DNA of 24,988 bases from CAZLCK01 sp964558235 (lineage in GTDB: Bacteria; Actinomycetota; Coriobacteriia; Coriobacteriales; CADBOM01), in contig CAZLCK010000020.1 in assembly GCA_964558235.1 (NCBI GenBank), forward strand, positions 1 to 24,988, given 5' to 3'. The notes under the pieces are model-generated. The model made no database searches and was not told where the DNA came from. It saw only the letters and a list, made by a program, of their open reading frames with translations. A program made the translations under genes and the position numbers. This document shows, one piece after another, positions 8,689 through 16,321 of the stretch (the stretch's first letter is position 1; each line of letters begins with the position of its first letter).

Positions 8689-9393
8689 ATGCCTGAGTCA
8701 TTGCTGCTTTGTCTAGTTATTGCAACATCTGGGATATCGGGAGCTGCAATAGGTGTCGTGCTGTTCGAGAGATTTAAGAAAAGACAGATTTCAAAAGAAC
8801 TTCTATTGAAATTATCTAAAGAGATGGATAGTTCAGAAGAAGGTAAAGATTATAGCGAAGAAATGCAAAATTATTTCGCTAGAGATGCGAGGTTATTAAA
8901 CAGATTCAGAGATGCGATTCGTAAGACTTCAAAGGGAGGTCTTGGATACCAATTGGATAAGGATCTACCTCAATTAATAGATGTTGTACAGCTTGGAATT
9001 AATGGCGGAATGACATTTGAGTCTTCTTTTAGCGCTTATGTAGATGGATTTGATTCAAAGTTGGCAAAACGCTGCAGGCATGCTTCAAAACTTTTACTAG
9101 CAGGAATCGAATCTAAAGAAAAGGTTTTGGAGGATCTTAGCTTAGAGATTGGAACTAAATCATTTAAACGTTTTTCGGATACGGTCATAAGGACTTTGCG
9201 CTATGGGTCTGCAATGAACAGTGCGCTCGATAATTTAAGTCGGCAGATACGCAATTCGATCAAGGCTGATAGAGAAGAAGAGGTTTCGAAAGCACCAACA
9301 AAGATGCTTATTCCGACAGGCGTTTTTATCTTGCCGGCAATGTTTATTTTGATAGCAGGGCCATTTTTGCTCGAAGCTCTTCAACTTTTTTAA
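8689..9393 (+). CDS. tadC: Tad platform protein TadC (T2SSF domain)
   Basis: Second membrane platform protein, thought to pair with TadB; 234 residues from ATG 8689, which has AGAGGTGG seven bases upstream. An earlier in-frame ATG at 8647 lies inside tadB and lacks a ribosome binding site. The N-terminal membrane helix is at about 2-24. The T2SSF domain is recognisable from LPQLIDVVQLGINGGMTFESSFSAY, and the C-terminal hydrophobic helix (PTGVFILPAMFILIAG) ends the protein. Only two bases separate it from tadB. A gap of 86 bases to flp follows, the longest within the tad gene run up to the DUF192 gene. Confidence 0.92.
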   Translation: MPESLLLCLVIATSGISGAAIGVVLFERFKKRQISKELLLKLSKEMDSSEEGKDYSEEMQNYFARDARLLNRFRDAIRKTSKGGLGYQLDKDLPQLIDVVQLGINGGMTFESSFSAYVDGFDSKLAKRCRHASKLLLAGIESKEKVLEDLSLEIGTKSFKRFSDTVIRTLRYGSAMNSALDNLSRQIRNSIKADREEEVSKAPTKMLIPTGVFILPAMFILIAGPFLLEALQLF

Positions 9394-9402
9394 AGAGGTT
9401 TT

Positions 9403-9428
9403 AAAACGCTCAATTAAGAGGCGTGTTT
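9403..9428 (+). other. Weak hairpin between tadC and flp
   Basis: AAAACGCTC at 9403-9411 can pair with GAGGCGTGTTT at 9418-9428 around the loop AATTAA, with two single-base bulges. No U-run follows, so it is not a convincing terminator. It could act as a processing or stabilising hairpin that lets flp mRNA accumulate above the machine genes. This is inference only. Confidence 0.3.
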
Positions 9429-9479
9429 AGCGGGTTGGGGTAGTTAAAACAATAAAAATACGTTTTGAAAGGAGACAAG

Positions 9480-9710
9480 ATGGATGTAATTAACAAGCTA
9501 TCAACTAAGGCATATGTGAGCATGATATTTGCAATAAGCAACTTAATCTCTTGCAAAGAAGATCGAAAAAAAGATTCAGGGCAGGGGACAACAGAATACG
9601 CAATCTTAGTAGGTGTTCTTGTGGTTATTGCAATACTTGCTGTTGCATTATTTCGCGACAAGCTTCAAGAGCTTTGGGATTCGATAGCTGATGGAATTAA
9701 TTCTTTATGA
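9480..9710 (+). CDS. flp: Flp-family major pilin
   Basis: Structural subunit of the Tad pilus; 76 residues from ATG 9480, preceded by AAAGGAG. The start is distinguished from TTG 9465, which overlaps the ribosome binding site. The class III signal is DSG-QGTTEY followed directly by the hydrophobic helix AILVGVLVVIAILAVALF. Cleavage is expected after Gly, leaving Gln+1, Glu+5 and the Tyr+6 typical of Flp pilins, and a mature protein of about 43 residues. The leader is unusually long (about 33 residues) and contains two Cys. It is the only protein here with the full Glu-Tyr Flp signature, so it is the best candidate for the filament subunit. Confidence 0.93.
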   Translation: MDVINKLSTKAYVSMIFAISNLISCKEDRKKDSGQGTTEYAILVGVLVVIAILAVALFRDKLQELWDSIADGINSL

Positions 9711-9744
9711 GTGCTGTTATTTGTGAAACGGCTAGGTATTGCAA

Positions 9745-10407
9745 ATGAAAAGAGCAAAGCTAATTAATTGTTCTCCGATTAATCGTTCTCTTAAGGACAC
9801 ATATCTAAAGCATTTTGCTCTGTGTTTTGCGCTGTTGATATGTCTAGTGGTTTTTGCTCTTGGAGGATGTAGTACAGATCTGGTTGAACCTAAGCCTATA
9901 GAGCTTGCAGACAATTTAGAGAGTACGGGAGAAAAATTGTTAGAACTTATAACCGATGTAGATAAAGATCAGATTTTAAGCGATGACATTCAAACAGAAA
10001 ACATAGATGCTCGAAGTGATAGTTCGCTTGTAGATAATGATGCGTCGAGTAAAGAGCATGAATTAGCTTCTTATATTGAACCTGATGGTGTCTGGGAACT
10101 AAAGGAAGTAGAGCAAGGTGAGATCTCTACAACGTGGATCTATAGATCCGATCAGTCAATTAATGAAGTCGTTGAATATATAGAATCACATTTTTCTCAA
10201 TCGGGTTTGAGTGTTGTTGACTCAGGATATCTAGATATGGGTGGAAATGCTTGGGGTTGTGTATGTGAGATAGCTGATCTATCTGGATCTGTTGTCATAA
10301 GTGTTTTAGGACAAACCACATATCTACAGGATGATAGCCAAAGTGCCGATAGTTATCTCGATATAAGGATTGTTTTGTATGAAGCATCTAATTTTGAACT
10401 CGGATGA
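9745..10407 (+). CDS. Tad-operon lipoprotein of unknown function
   Basis: Predicted lipoprotein of 220 residues. A positively charged N-region is followed by a hydrophobic segment (about 25-39) and the lipobox ALGGC, so lipidation is expected on Cys42. The mature part begins with an acidic linker (about 43-115) and continues into a folded domain (about 118-220). That domain contains WIYRSDQSINEVVEYIESHFSQSG, a WGC motif and the strand SYLDIRIVLYE. Start choice between ATG 9745 and TTG 9739 is uncertain, as the ribosome binding site is weak. It lies between flp and the minor pilins, and its last 29 bases overlap the next gene, so it probably acts outside the membrane in pilus assembly or anchoring. 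I recognise no family. Confidence 0.75.
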   Translation: MKRAKLINCSPINRSLKDTYLKHFALCFALLICLVVFALGGCSTDLVEPKPIELADNLESTGEKLLELITDVDKDQILSDDIQTENIDARSDSSLVDNDASSKEHELASYIEPDGVWELKEVEQGEISTTWIYRSDQSINEVVEYIESHFSQSGLSVVDSGYLDMGGNAWGCVCEIADLSGSVVISVLGQTTYLQDDSQSADSYLDIRIVLYEASNFELG

Positions 10408-10597
10408 AAAGCAAGACTCAGGGCAGGCTACGTTGGAATTCATGATTGTGACGCTTGTTTTTATGGCTATTGTTGTCGGGATGTGGTCGATCTCGCAGGC
10501 GATATTCGACTCGATCTTAATTGAACCCACGAGTGAAAATCAGAGCCATTCAATCGAGGTTTCAAAAGATGCGCTACGTTACGTGCTGTTGTTCTAA
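10379..10597 (+). CDS. Small TadE-like pseudopilin
   Basis: A 72-residue protein whose N-terminal region carries the prepilin-type motif DSG-QATLEF followed by the helix MIVTLVFMAIVVGMWSI; Glu is at +5 after the expected cleavage. ATG 10379 has AAGGA nine bases upstream. TTG 10370 immediately follows that site and is less likely. The gene overlaps the lipoprotein gene by 29 bases and the following pseudopilin gene by 29 bases, so all three are probably translationally coupled. The C-terminal part is only about 35 residues and polar. It is too short for a normal TadE and may be a minor pilin. Confidence 0.8.
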   Translation: MKHLILNSDEKQDSGQATLEFMIVTLVFMAIVVGMWSISQAIFDSILIEPTSENQSHSIEVSKDALRYVLLF

Positions 10598-11084
10598 CAA
10601 CTTTGACAAAAGATTAGATAGTGGGCAAGCAACTGTTGAGGCTGCTTTTTTAATTCCTGTTGTGATGATCGTATTGGGGATATTATTACAACCTTCGATT
10701 CTTCTATACGATCGTATGGTTATGGAGGCAGCAGCTGGCCAGGCTTTAAGGATTTTATCTACAAGACCTGCAAACTCTATAGATGAAGGATATAAGGATG
10801 TGATCTTACAACAGCTAGAAAGTATTCCAGATATTGACATTTTTCATAGTGGAGATTGGGAAATTTATATAGAGGGAAATGAATCATCTTCAGAGGTATC
10901 AGTTCGCATAATTGGCAAAGTTCAGCCACTTCCACTCCTTGGAATTGCTGCTGGGGCAATTGGTCTATTGGATGAAAACGATATGTTTACTTTGGAAGTA
11001 GAAGCTAGTTCACAAACTCAGCCTAGTTGGGTTTTTAAGCAGGGCTCAGATCCATCACTTTGGGTAGACCAGTGGGGTGAATAA
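10569..11084 (+). CDS. TadE-like minor pilin
   Basis: A 171-residue protein from ATG 10569, with GAGG nine bases upstream; TTG 10521 in frame lies deep inside the preceding gene. The N-terminal region has DSG-QATVEAAF and a hydrophobic helix (about 22-42), followed by RMVMEAAAGQALRILSTRP, a region typical of TadE/TadF pseudopilins in which a short helix packs after the pilin stem. The rest (about 70-171) is an extracellular beta-rich domain ending in an aromatic tail (WVFKQGSDPSLWVDQWG). In known Tad systems TadE and TadF are processed by the TadV peptidase and prime pilus assembly. Confidence 0.85.
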   Translation: MRYVTCCCSNNFDKRLDSGQATVEAAFLIPVVMIVLGILLQPSILLYDRMVMEAAAGQALRILSTRPANSIDEGYKDVILQQLESIPDIDIFHSGDWEIYIEGNESSSEVSVRIIGKVQPLPLLGIAAGAIGLLDENDMFTLEVEASSQTQPSWVFKQGSDPSLWVDQWGE

Positions 11085-11128
11085 TTGTAGGAAGTGGAAT
11101 GTGATTTTTGAAAGGAGGTAAGCGAGCA

Positions 11129-13198
11129 ATGGTAAATGTGTATCCTCAAATCATTGAGGAAGAATTAGATTCAAATGATTGCATCATAGAAAGAGATGGG
11201 GGTTTCACAACGCTATCCATCGTTGTCGCGCTTACCTTGGTGCTCTCACTTCTTCTTTGTGCTGTTCAAGTTGGATGGGTTTTAAGGGAATCTCCAGATA
11301 TACAATTTGTCGCTGACAGCGCTGCTTTAGCTGCTGAAAATGTTATGTCGCAATACTATGTGATAAGTCGTCTGGCAGACTCAGTGATTTTATCTATGTC
11401 ATTGCTGTCGTTGACAATCATGGGTATTTCAATAGTTTTGTGCTGTATTCCTCTCACTATTTCTGCGGGCACTCAATTGATGGGGGTAGCCAAAACGTTA
11501 ATAAATGCACGAAATAAGTTTTCAAGTTCAGCTACAACCGCTCTAAATAACTTGCAAAAAGCTTTGCCATTTCTTTGTGCTGCAAACGCTTCTGCGGTTA
11601 TTGCTGCAAATTCAGATGCTCAAAACAAAACAATTGTAGGTACAGCAATTCCAGTTCCTTTATCAGGAAATGCGGTTGAATTAAGTGATGAAGATAGTCT
11701 TGAAGAATCGCTTGATTCAATGGAGCAAAGCAATTATGACTTAGCTCAAAACATTACTGAGGCTCAAGAGGCTTTAGAGAAAATGGAAACTGCAAAACAG
11801 GAAGCGTTTTATCAAGATTGTGGCGCTAATCCGGATAATTGTTTATACGAGAGAGCTTCTAAACTCTCTGGATTAAGCTCAAGTGAAAATCCCTATTATG
11901 CAAGTGTAGATCTATGGTCGTTTTCTGTGCCTCTTCAAAGAGCGAAATCTTATTATGCACAAAGATTGTCGATTGAAAGCCCAGAAAACTCAACATTAGA
12001 AGAGCAAGTTAGATCGGCATGTAGGGTTGCGTATTATTCTTTTGCTGTAGAAGAGCTAAAACAAGGCTATGTTTCTTACGATGAAAATGGATATTTCTCA
12101 GCGTATTTTCCATTACTGCCAAAAAATACCTCTGAGATGAAATCTACCACTCTATACACAGACAATAGATGGCCAGTTTCAAGCGATGGGACAATTCATG
12201 GTGTTGAGACATGTCCATCTTCTCTATCTTTTGGAGTCACTTCTTATGGGTCTTTATCGGATTTAGATGATGGAGTGTATAAAGAGTGCAGTGAATGTGA
12301 TTTTAACTCTACAGATATGGGGAGAGTCGGGTCAGCTTCTTCATCAATCGACAATGGATTTGAATATCATTATCGAATCATCGCTGAAAAAGCGGAAGAT
12401 TATGAAGAGGCCAGTAAAGAATACCTAGAGCTTACACAGCAGGCACAAGAGTCCGCGCAAAGTTCGCTAGATACTTTTGATGAGACATTATCTACTTTAG
12501 GGGAAAGTACTGGCAGGTATAATCCTATGCCTCCCGGCAGGTTTGGCTGCATTGCGATCGCTTTAGATTTAGAGACTCATGATTCGATATTTCAAATTCC
12601 TTATCCATTCGCTTCAACTCAAGCTCAGATTACTCCAAGGATCGCTATATCAGCTGCAACGTTGGTGAAAGAAGAGCCTGTAGATGGCCAGAATGTAATC
12701 TCATCTTTAATGGATGGGATAATTGATGAAGCTCAAGACTCTGGGGATTTTAGTGCTTGGGCAGAGTCGGGGTTGGACTGGATATTGAGCTTATGGTCTT
12801 CGGCTTTGGACTTTTATGGTCGAGGAGTCAATGCAATCGTCGATGGGGTAGAAGACGTATTAAATTCCATTCCTGCAATAGGTGATAGCCCACTTGGAAG
12901 TTGGGTATCTAGTGGCCTAATGTCTATCTTGGAAACCGTCGGACTATACCCTGTAGATCTTTCAACCCCAAGACCCGTTGTTGTCAACACCATACATGTG
13001 CTTCGACATGCAGATGGAAATATAGCTGAAGTTGTTGAAAAAGCAAGAGGATTTCTTGAGCTTGGAGAAGAGGATGAAAGACTGACAATAGAAGGCCTAT
13101 TTGGAATTGATATCGGCATCGAACTCCCTGACTTTGGATCTATAGATTTAAAGGATATTCTTGGCGAAATCTCAAGCGTGGCAGAAAGCTTGAGGTAG
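11129..13198 (+). CDS. Large TadG-like pilus protein
   Basis: A 689-residue protein from ATG 11129; AAAGGAGG lies ten bases upstream and rules out TTG 11108, which precedes it. Near the N-terminus DGGFTTLSI plus a helix (about 33-55) matches the TadE/G-like N-terminal region, but the usual Glu is replaced by Ser. A second hydrophobic segment (about 88-118) follows. The remaining 570 or so residues appear extracellular: a helical, coiled-coil-like section rich in Glu, Gln and Ala (about 190-235), Cys pairs (CGANPDNC and later ECSEC), another helical section near 430-460, and a C-terminal section. No von Willebrand A motif (DxSxS), common in classical TadG, was seen, so a structural role is more likely. 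Confidence 0.75.
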   Translation: MVNVYPQIIEEELDSNDCIIERDGGFTTLSIVVALTLVLSLLLCAVQVGWVLRESPDIQFVADSAALAAENVMSQYYVISRLADSVILSMSLLSLTIMGISIVLCCIPLTISAGTQLMGVAKTLINARNKFSSSATTALNNLQKALPFLCAANASAVIAANSDAQNKTIVGTAIPVPLSGNAVELSDEDSLEESLDSMEQSNYDLAQNITEAQEALEKMETAKQEAFYQDCGANPDNCLYERASKLSGLSSSENPYYASVDLWSFSVPLQRAKSYYAQRLSIESPENSTLEEQVRSACRVAYYSFAVEELKQGYVSYDENGYFSAYFPLLPKNTSEMKSTTLYTDNRWPVSSDGTIHGVETCPSSLSFGVTSYGSLSDLDDGVYKECSECDFNSTDMGRVGSASSSIDNGFEYHYRIIAEKAEDYEEASKEYLELTQQAQESAQSSLDTFDETLSTLGESTGRYNPMPPGRFGCIAIALDLETHDSIFQIPYPFASTQAQITPRIAISAATLVKEEPVDGQNVISSLMDGIIDEAQDSGDFSAWAESGLDWILSLWSSALDFYGRGVNAIVDGVEDVLNSIPAIGDSPLGSWVSSGLMSILETVGLYPVDLSTPRPVVVNTIHVLRHADGNIAEVVEKARGFLELGEEDERLTIEGLFGIDIGIELPDFGSIDLKDILGEISSVAESLR

Positions 13199-13203
13199 CG
13201 AAG

Positions 13204-13692
13204 ATGCGAAAAAGAGCACATATAAGAGGCGACAGTGGGCAGATGGCTGTCGAATTGGCTATTTTAATGCCGGTTGTTTTAGTCATTGCGATTATCGCAG
13301 CTAATCTTTTTGCCTACATGGGAGCTTGTGTTCGTTTTGATAGGGTGGCAAGCGAGGCTGTACGGGTCAATGGTGTATCTCCAGGTTATGGGGAGTATTC
13401 GTCTAGTATCTGTGAGCAAAATATTGCAGATGCAATTTCTTCCGCTTTTGTCGATCAAAGCAATATCAGTATTGAAGTTTCATCACGAGAAATTTCTAGT
13501 ATTGGTGGGCTTGGAGAGATCACAAACGAGGGGCTGATTTTTTCCTTAGTCCCAAGTTATAGGGAGTATACCTGCACCATGAACTATAGCGTTCCGTTTT
13601 TCGAAAATGGAATATTTGGATTTGCATTTCCTGAGTTGCAGCACGAAAGCGTATATATTGTAGATCCATTCGAATCGGGGTTGTGGTCGTGA
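13204..13692 (+). CDS. TadE-like minor pilin
   Basis: A 162-residue protein, the third TadE-like pseudopilin of the operon. A short basic leader (MRKRAHIRG) precedes DSG-QMAVEL, with Glu at +5, and a hydrophobic helix (about 17-37). A typical TadE continuation FDRVASEAVRVNG and a C-terminal beta-rich domain follow. GAGGTAGCG lies upstream of ATG 13204, five bases after the TadG-like stop. Its stop overlaps the next ATG by one base (TGATG). It differs from the 10569 protein in sequence beyond the stem, so the two probably have separate places in the pilus tip or initiation complex. Confidence 0.83.
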   Translation: MRKRAHIRGDSGQMAVELAILMPVVLVIAIIAANLFAYMGACVRFDRVASEAVRVNGVSPGYGEYSSSICEQNIADAISSAFVDQSNISIEVSSREISSIGGLGEITNEGLIFSLVPSYREYTCTMNYSVPFFENGIFGFAFPELQHESVYIVDPFESGLWS

Positions 13693-14297
13693 TGGCGCAT
13701 AAAAAACTTAAGAAGAATAGCAATACGTATAGCACCAGTGCTAAAGATTCTAAGTCAGAGTTAGGATTACCAAATAGCTCATCTAACAACAGATATGTCA
13801 AATCAACAACTTCACTTAGAGATAGACGGATTAAGACCGCAATAGCAACCTTGGGTGCATTTGGGGGAATGTTTGCATCTTTGTTATGTTGTCAGTTTTT
13901 GGCTAATTTAAATCAAGATAATAATTTCCAAACTGACGAGGCTCTGATAATTGATACATCTGCTGTTTTAAGCAATTGGTCTGAACAGGATAGTGTTTCG
14001 CAGGATTTTGAAGGATGCCCCATTGATATAGGTGTGTTTGAAAATAGTCAACTTATCGGATCGGATAGTACAAGCGGATTGTGGAGTATTGCTATAGATT
14101 CAGATGATTATTTTGAGATTGCGCAGATTTTAAACGATTTAATGACCGCTTCTGGTTGGACAACACCGACTCTTTCTGAAGATGGCGCAATTAATATTTA
14201 CACAAGGCAAACCCCAGACAGTTATGGGTATTCGATCGCTATTATCTCAATCTATGACACTGCAGATGTTTCAACAATTACGATGCAATTTGCTTAA
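13692..14297 (+). CDS. Membrane-anchored protein of unknown function in the tad operon
   Basis: A 201-residue protein from ATG 13692, coupled to the preceding gene by TGATG; GTG 13683 is an alternative. The first 45 residues are basic and Ser/Asn-rich and presumably cytoplasmic. One transmembrane segment spans about 48-70 and contains two adjacent Cys. The outside part ends in a domain (about 115-201) with LWSIAIDSDDYFEIAQILND, SGWTTP and a terminal strand ISTIT-like pattern. The order (strand, acidic turn, amphipathic helix ending in SG, then two strands) resembles the C-terminal domain of the operon's lipoprotein. I recognise no family; the location suggests a pilus accessory or inhibitor role. 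Confidence 0.72.
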   Translation: MAHKKLKKNSNTYSTSAKDSKSELGLPNSSSNNRYVKSTTSLRDRRIKTAIATLGAFGGMFASLLCCQFLANLNQDNNFQTDEALIIDTSAVLSNWSEQDSVSQDFEGCPIDIGVFENSQLIGSDSTSGLWSIAIDSDDYFEIAQILNDLMTASGWTTPTLSEDGAINIYTRQTPDSYGYSIAIISIYDTADVSTITMQFA

Positions 14298-14378
14298 AAA
14301 TACTTAAAGATTGCATATTGTTCTATAGAGTATGTGAACTATTGTATAAAATTTAGATTTTTATAAAGGATGTTAGAT

Positions 14379-14747
14379 ATGACAGAGATAACTCAATTCG
14401 CTACTTCTAATACATTTAGATTTATCGTTGCGTCAAGCTTTTTATCTAGATTAAAGGGGTTGTTACTTAAATCAGAAGATCAAGTCAATGACGGCGAGAT
14501 TCTTTGTCTGGTGCCATGCAGATCGATTCATACTTTGGGGATGAAATTTAGTATAGATGTTGCATTTATAGATAAAGATGGAGTGGTGCAAAAGTCGTTT
14601 CGAGATCTGCCTCCAAATAAGTTTTTGTCATGTAGGGGTTCTAGCTGGGTATGTGAGCGAAAAGCAACAAGAGATTTTCCATGGCCACAGCCTGGCCAAA
14701 CATTATCACTCTGTTTTTATTCGCAATATCAAGATTATAGAAATTAA
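14379..14747 (+). CDS. DUF192 family protein
   Basis: A 122-residue protein of the DUF192 family, recognised by CRSIHTLGMKFSIDVAFIDKDGVV (about residues 47-70), the conserved core in which IHT-x-GM and the ID-x-xF segment are typical. ATG 14379 has AAAGGA eight bases upstream; ATG 14370 begins within that ribosome binding site. No signal peptide is seen, although many DUF192 proteins have one. The function of the family is not settled; members are often found in Tad loci of Actinomycetota-type bacteria. It follows the unknown membrane protein after 81 bases, so a separate promoter is possible. Confidence 0.82.
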   Translation: MTEITQFATSNTFRFIVASSFLSRLKGLLLKSEDQVNDGEILCLVPCRSIHTLGMKFSIDVAFIDKDGVVQKSFRDLPPNKFLSCRGSSWVCERKATRDFPWPQPGQTLSLCFYSQYQDYRN

Positions 14748-14780
14748 AAATACTAGATTTGGATATATAGGGATATATAG

Positions 14781-15353
14781 ATGAAAAGTTGTCCGTGTTG
14801 TAAGAGTCTTCTTTTTGACGATATGAGCAAATGCTATGACTGCATGTATCCAGTTAAAACAGCTGAAAGCTCTAGAGATGCAAATGAAGAATGTAGCAAT
14901 GAAAAGCTTTTAGAGAAACTTGGCAGTATAAGTGACTTTTCTGTTGATATGTCTAGCAGTTGTGCAATGAGCGCTATGGATGATTTTGTTATCACACCAA
15001 AGGATAGTTCGGATAAACCCACATTCCCAAAGGCGTGGCGATTATACGTTGGGCAAAGCAGAGGGAACTTGCTGGAAAAAACCGATTATTATATTTCAGA
15101 AAAAGGACCGCAACTATTTATAGGAAGACAGGGAGATAACGATATTATCCTGAATGATCCAAGGGTTTCAAGAAAACACGCAAAAATATTTCCATCTAAA
15201 GGAGGCCTTTGGATTAAAGATTTAGGATCTAAAAATCTAACCTATGTGGAAGGAAAACCAGTAGTTGGTAGCGCAAAAATTGATGTGGGTTCTAAGGTAA
15301 CAATAGGATCATTTGTTATAGAAATTCACGATATTGCAAAGGAAAATATCTAA
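14781..15353 (+). CDS. Zinc-ribbon and FHA domain protein
   Basis: A 190-residue cytosolic protein. The N-terminus is a short zinc ribbon with CPCC and CYDC (Cys4, Cys6, Cys7, Cys18 and Cys21 region). An acidic, Ser-rich linker (about 25-80) follows, then a canonical FHA domain (about 105-180) with IGR, NDIILNDPRVSRKHA and DLGSKN. FHA domains bind phosphothreonine, so it presumably docks on a Ser/Thr-kinase substrate. No kinase or phosphatase is present in the window. Placed at the end of the tad region after the DUF192 gene, it may link kinase signalling to pilus output; that link is inference. The ribosome binding site is weak. Confidence 0.85.
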   Translation: MKSCPCCKSLLFDDMSKCYDCMYPVKTAESSRDANEECSNEKLLEKLGSISDFSVDMSSSCAMSAMDDFVITPKDSSDKPTFPKAWRLYVGQSRGNLLEKTDYYISEKGPQLFIGRQGDNDIILNDPRVSRKHAKIFPSKGGLWIKDLGSKNLTYVEGKPVVGSAKIDVGSKVTIGSFVIEIHDIAKENI

Positions 15354-15496
15354 GACTTGCGCTTTACCGCGTTTCATACAACCGTAGGCCGTTATTGAAT
15401 TTGTTCAAGGCAAAATATGATGTCAAATTTAGATAAATAAGAAACATTTTTAAGCGAAACCAATGCGTGTTAAGAGACTCGTAGCATGCTTGAAAG

Positions 15497-15513
15497 CTGG
15501 GCACAGTACCCAG
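15497..15513 (+). promoter_or_regulatory. Inverted repeat next to the sufC ribosome binding site
   Basis: CTGGG-CACAGTA-CCCAG is a perfect 5-bp inverted repeat with a 7-base loop, ending three bases before the AGGAGG ribosome binding site at 15517-15522. It may be a small mRNA hairpin or a protein operator. It does not match an Rrf2/IscR site that I can recall. Confidence 0.35.
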
Positions 15514-15529
15514 GATAGGAGGTGTGATC

Positions 15530-16318
15530 TTGTTAGAGATCAAAAACCTTTCCTTTTCCGTCGAGGATACAAATCGTGGAACTGATGGAAAACTAGATAT
15601 CTTAAATGACATCTCTCTTACGGTTAATGATGGTAAATTTATCGTAATTACCGGCCCAAATGGAAGCGGTAAATCAACGCTAGCCAAGGTTATTATGGGA
15701 GTTAATCAAGCGACTTCTGGTTCGATGATCTTTGACGGCACTGATATCACCGATATGCCAATCTGCGAGCGTGCAAAGCTGGGAATTGGCTATGGATTTC
15801 AGACTCCAGCTAGATTTAAGGGAATGACAGTACGTAAGCTTCTCTCAATCTCTGCTGGAGAGAATATGGCATCGTGTGAGTGCAACAAGTACCTTTCGAT
15901 GGTTGGCCTTTGCTCAAGCGATATCTTGAACAGAGAAGTTGACAAGTCGCTTTCTGGTGGTGAGCTAAAGAGAATTGAAATTGCAACAATTCTTGCTCGC
16001 AATCCTAAGCTTGCTATCTTCGATGAGCCTGAAGCTGGAATCGATCTTTGGAGCTTCGATAGGCTCACAGAGACGTTTAAAGAGATACATGCACAAAATA
16101 AAGAGAATACAATCGTGATTATCTCTCATCAAGAACGTATTATCGATTTGGCAGATGAGATCATTCTTCTTTGTGATGGACGAATTGAAAAGGTTGGCCC
16201 TAAAGATGAGATGGTTGATCTGATCGGATCGATGTCTAGAGGCTTAGTTAATCCAGATTGTACGATGATTCCACAGAATATAAACGTGGATCTTAGTTCA
16301 GTTAGAAAGGGGGAGTAA
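15530..16318 (+). CDS. sufC: SufC-type Fe-S assembly ATPase
   Basis: Cytosolic ABC-type ATPase that drives Fe-S cluster assembly on its SufB/D partner. TTG 15530 (262 residues, MLEIKNLSFS) is preferred because AGGAGG lies seven bases upstream; GTG 15524 would be only one base from it. Walker A is GPNGSGKST at residues 42-50. The signature LSGGELKR is near 141-148, Walker B LAIFDEPEAGID near 160-171, and the switch His is in IISHQER. SufC-type features are the short length and lack of membrane segments. It is followed after three bases by a short SufB/D-like gene and nothing else of the Suf pathway: no sufS, sufU, sufE or sufA. Confidence 0.9.
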   Translation: MLEIKNLSFSVEDTNRGTDGKLDILNDISLTVNDGKFIVITGPNGSGKSTLAKVIMGVNQATSGSMIFDGTDITDMPICERAKLGIGYGFQTPARFKGMTVRKLLSISAGENMASCECNKYLSMVGLCSSDILNREVDKSLSGGELKRIEIATILARNPKLAIFDEPEAGIDLWSFDRLTETFKEIHAQNKENTIVIISHQERIIDLADEIILLCDGRIEKVGPKDEMVDLIGSMSRGLVNPDCTMIPQNINVDLSSVRKGE

Positions 16319-16321
16319 CCC

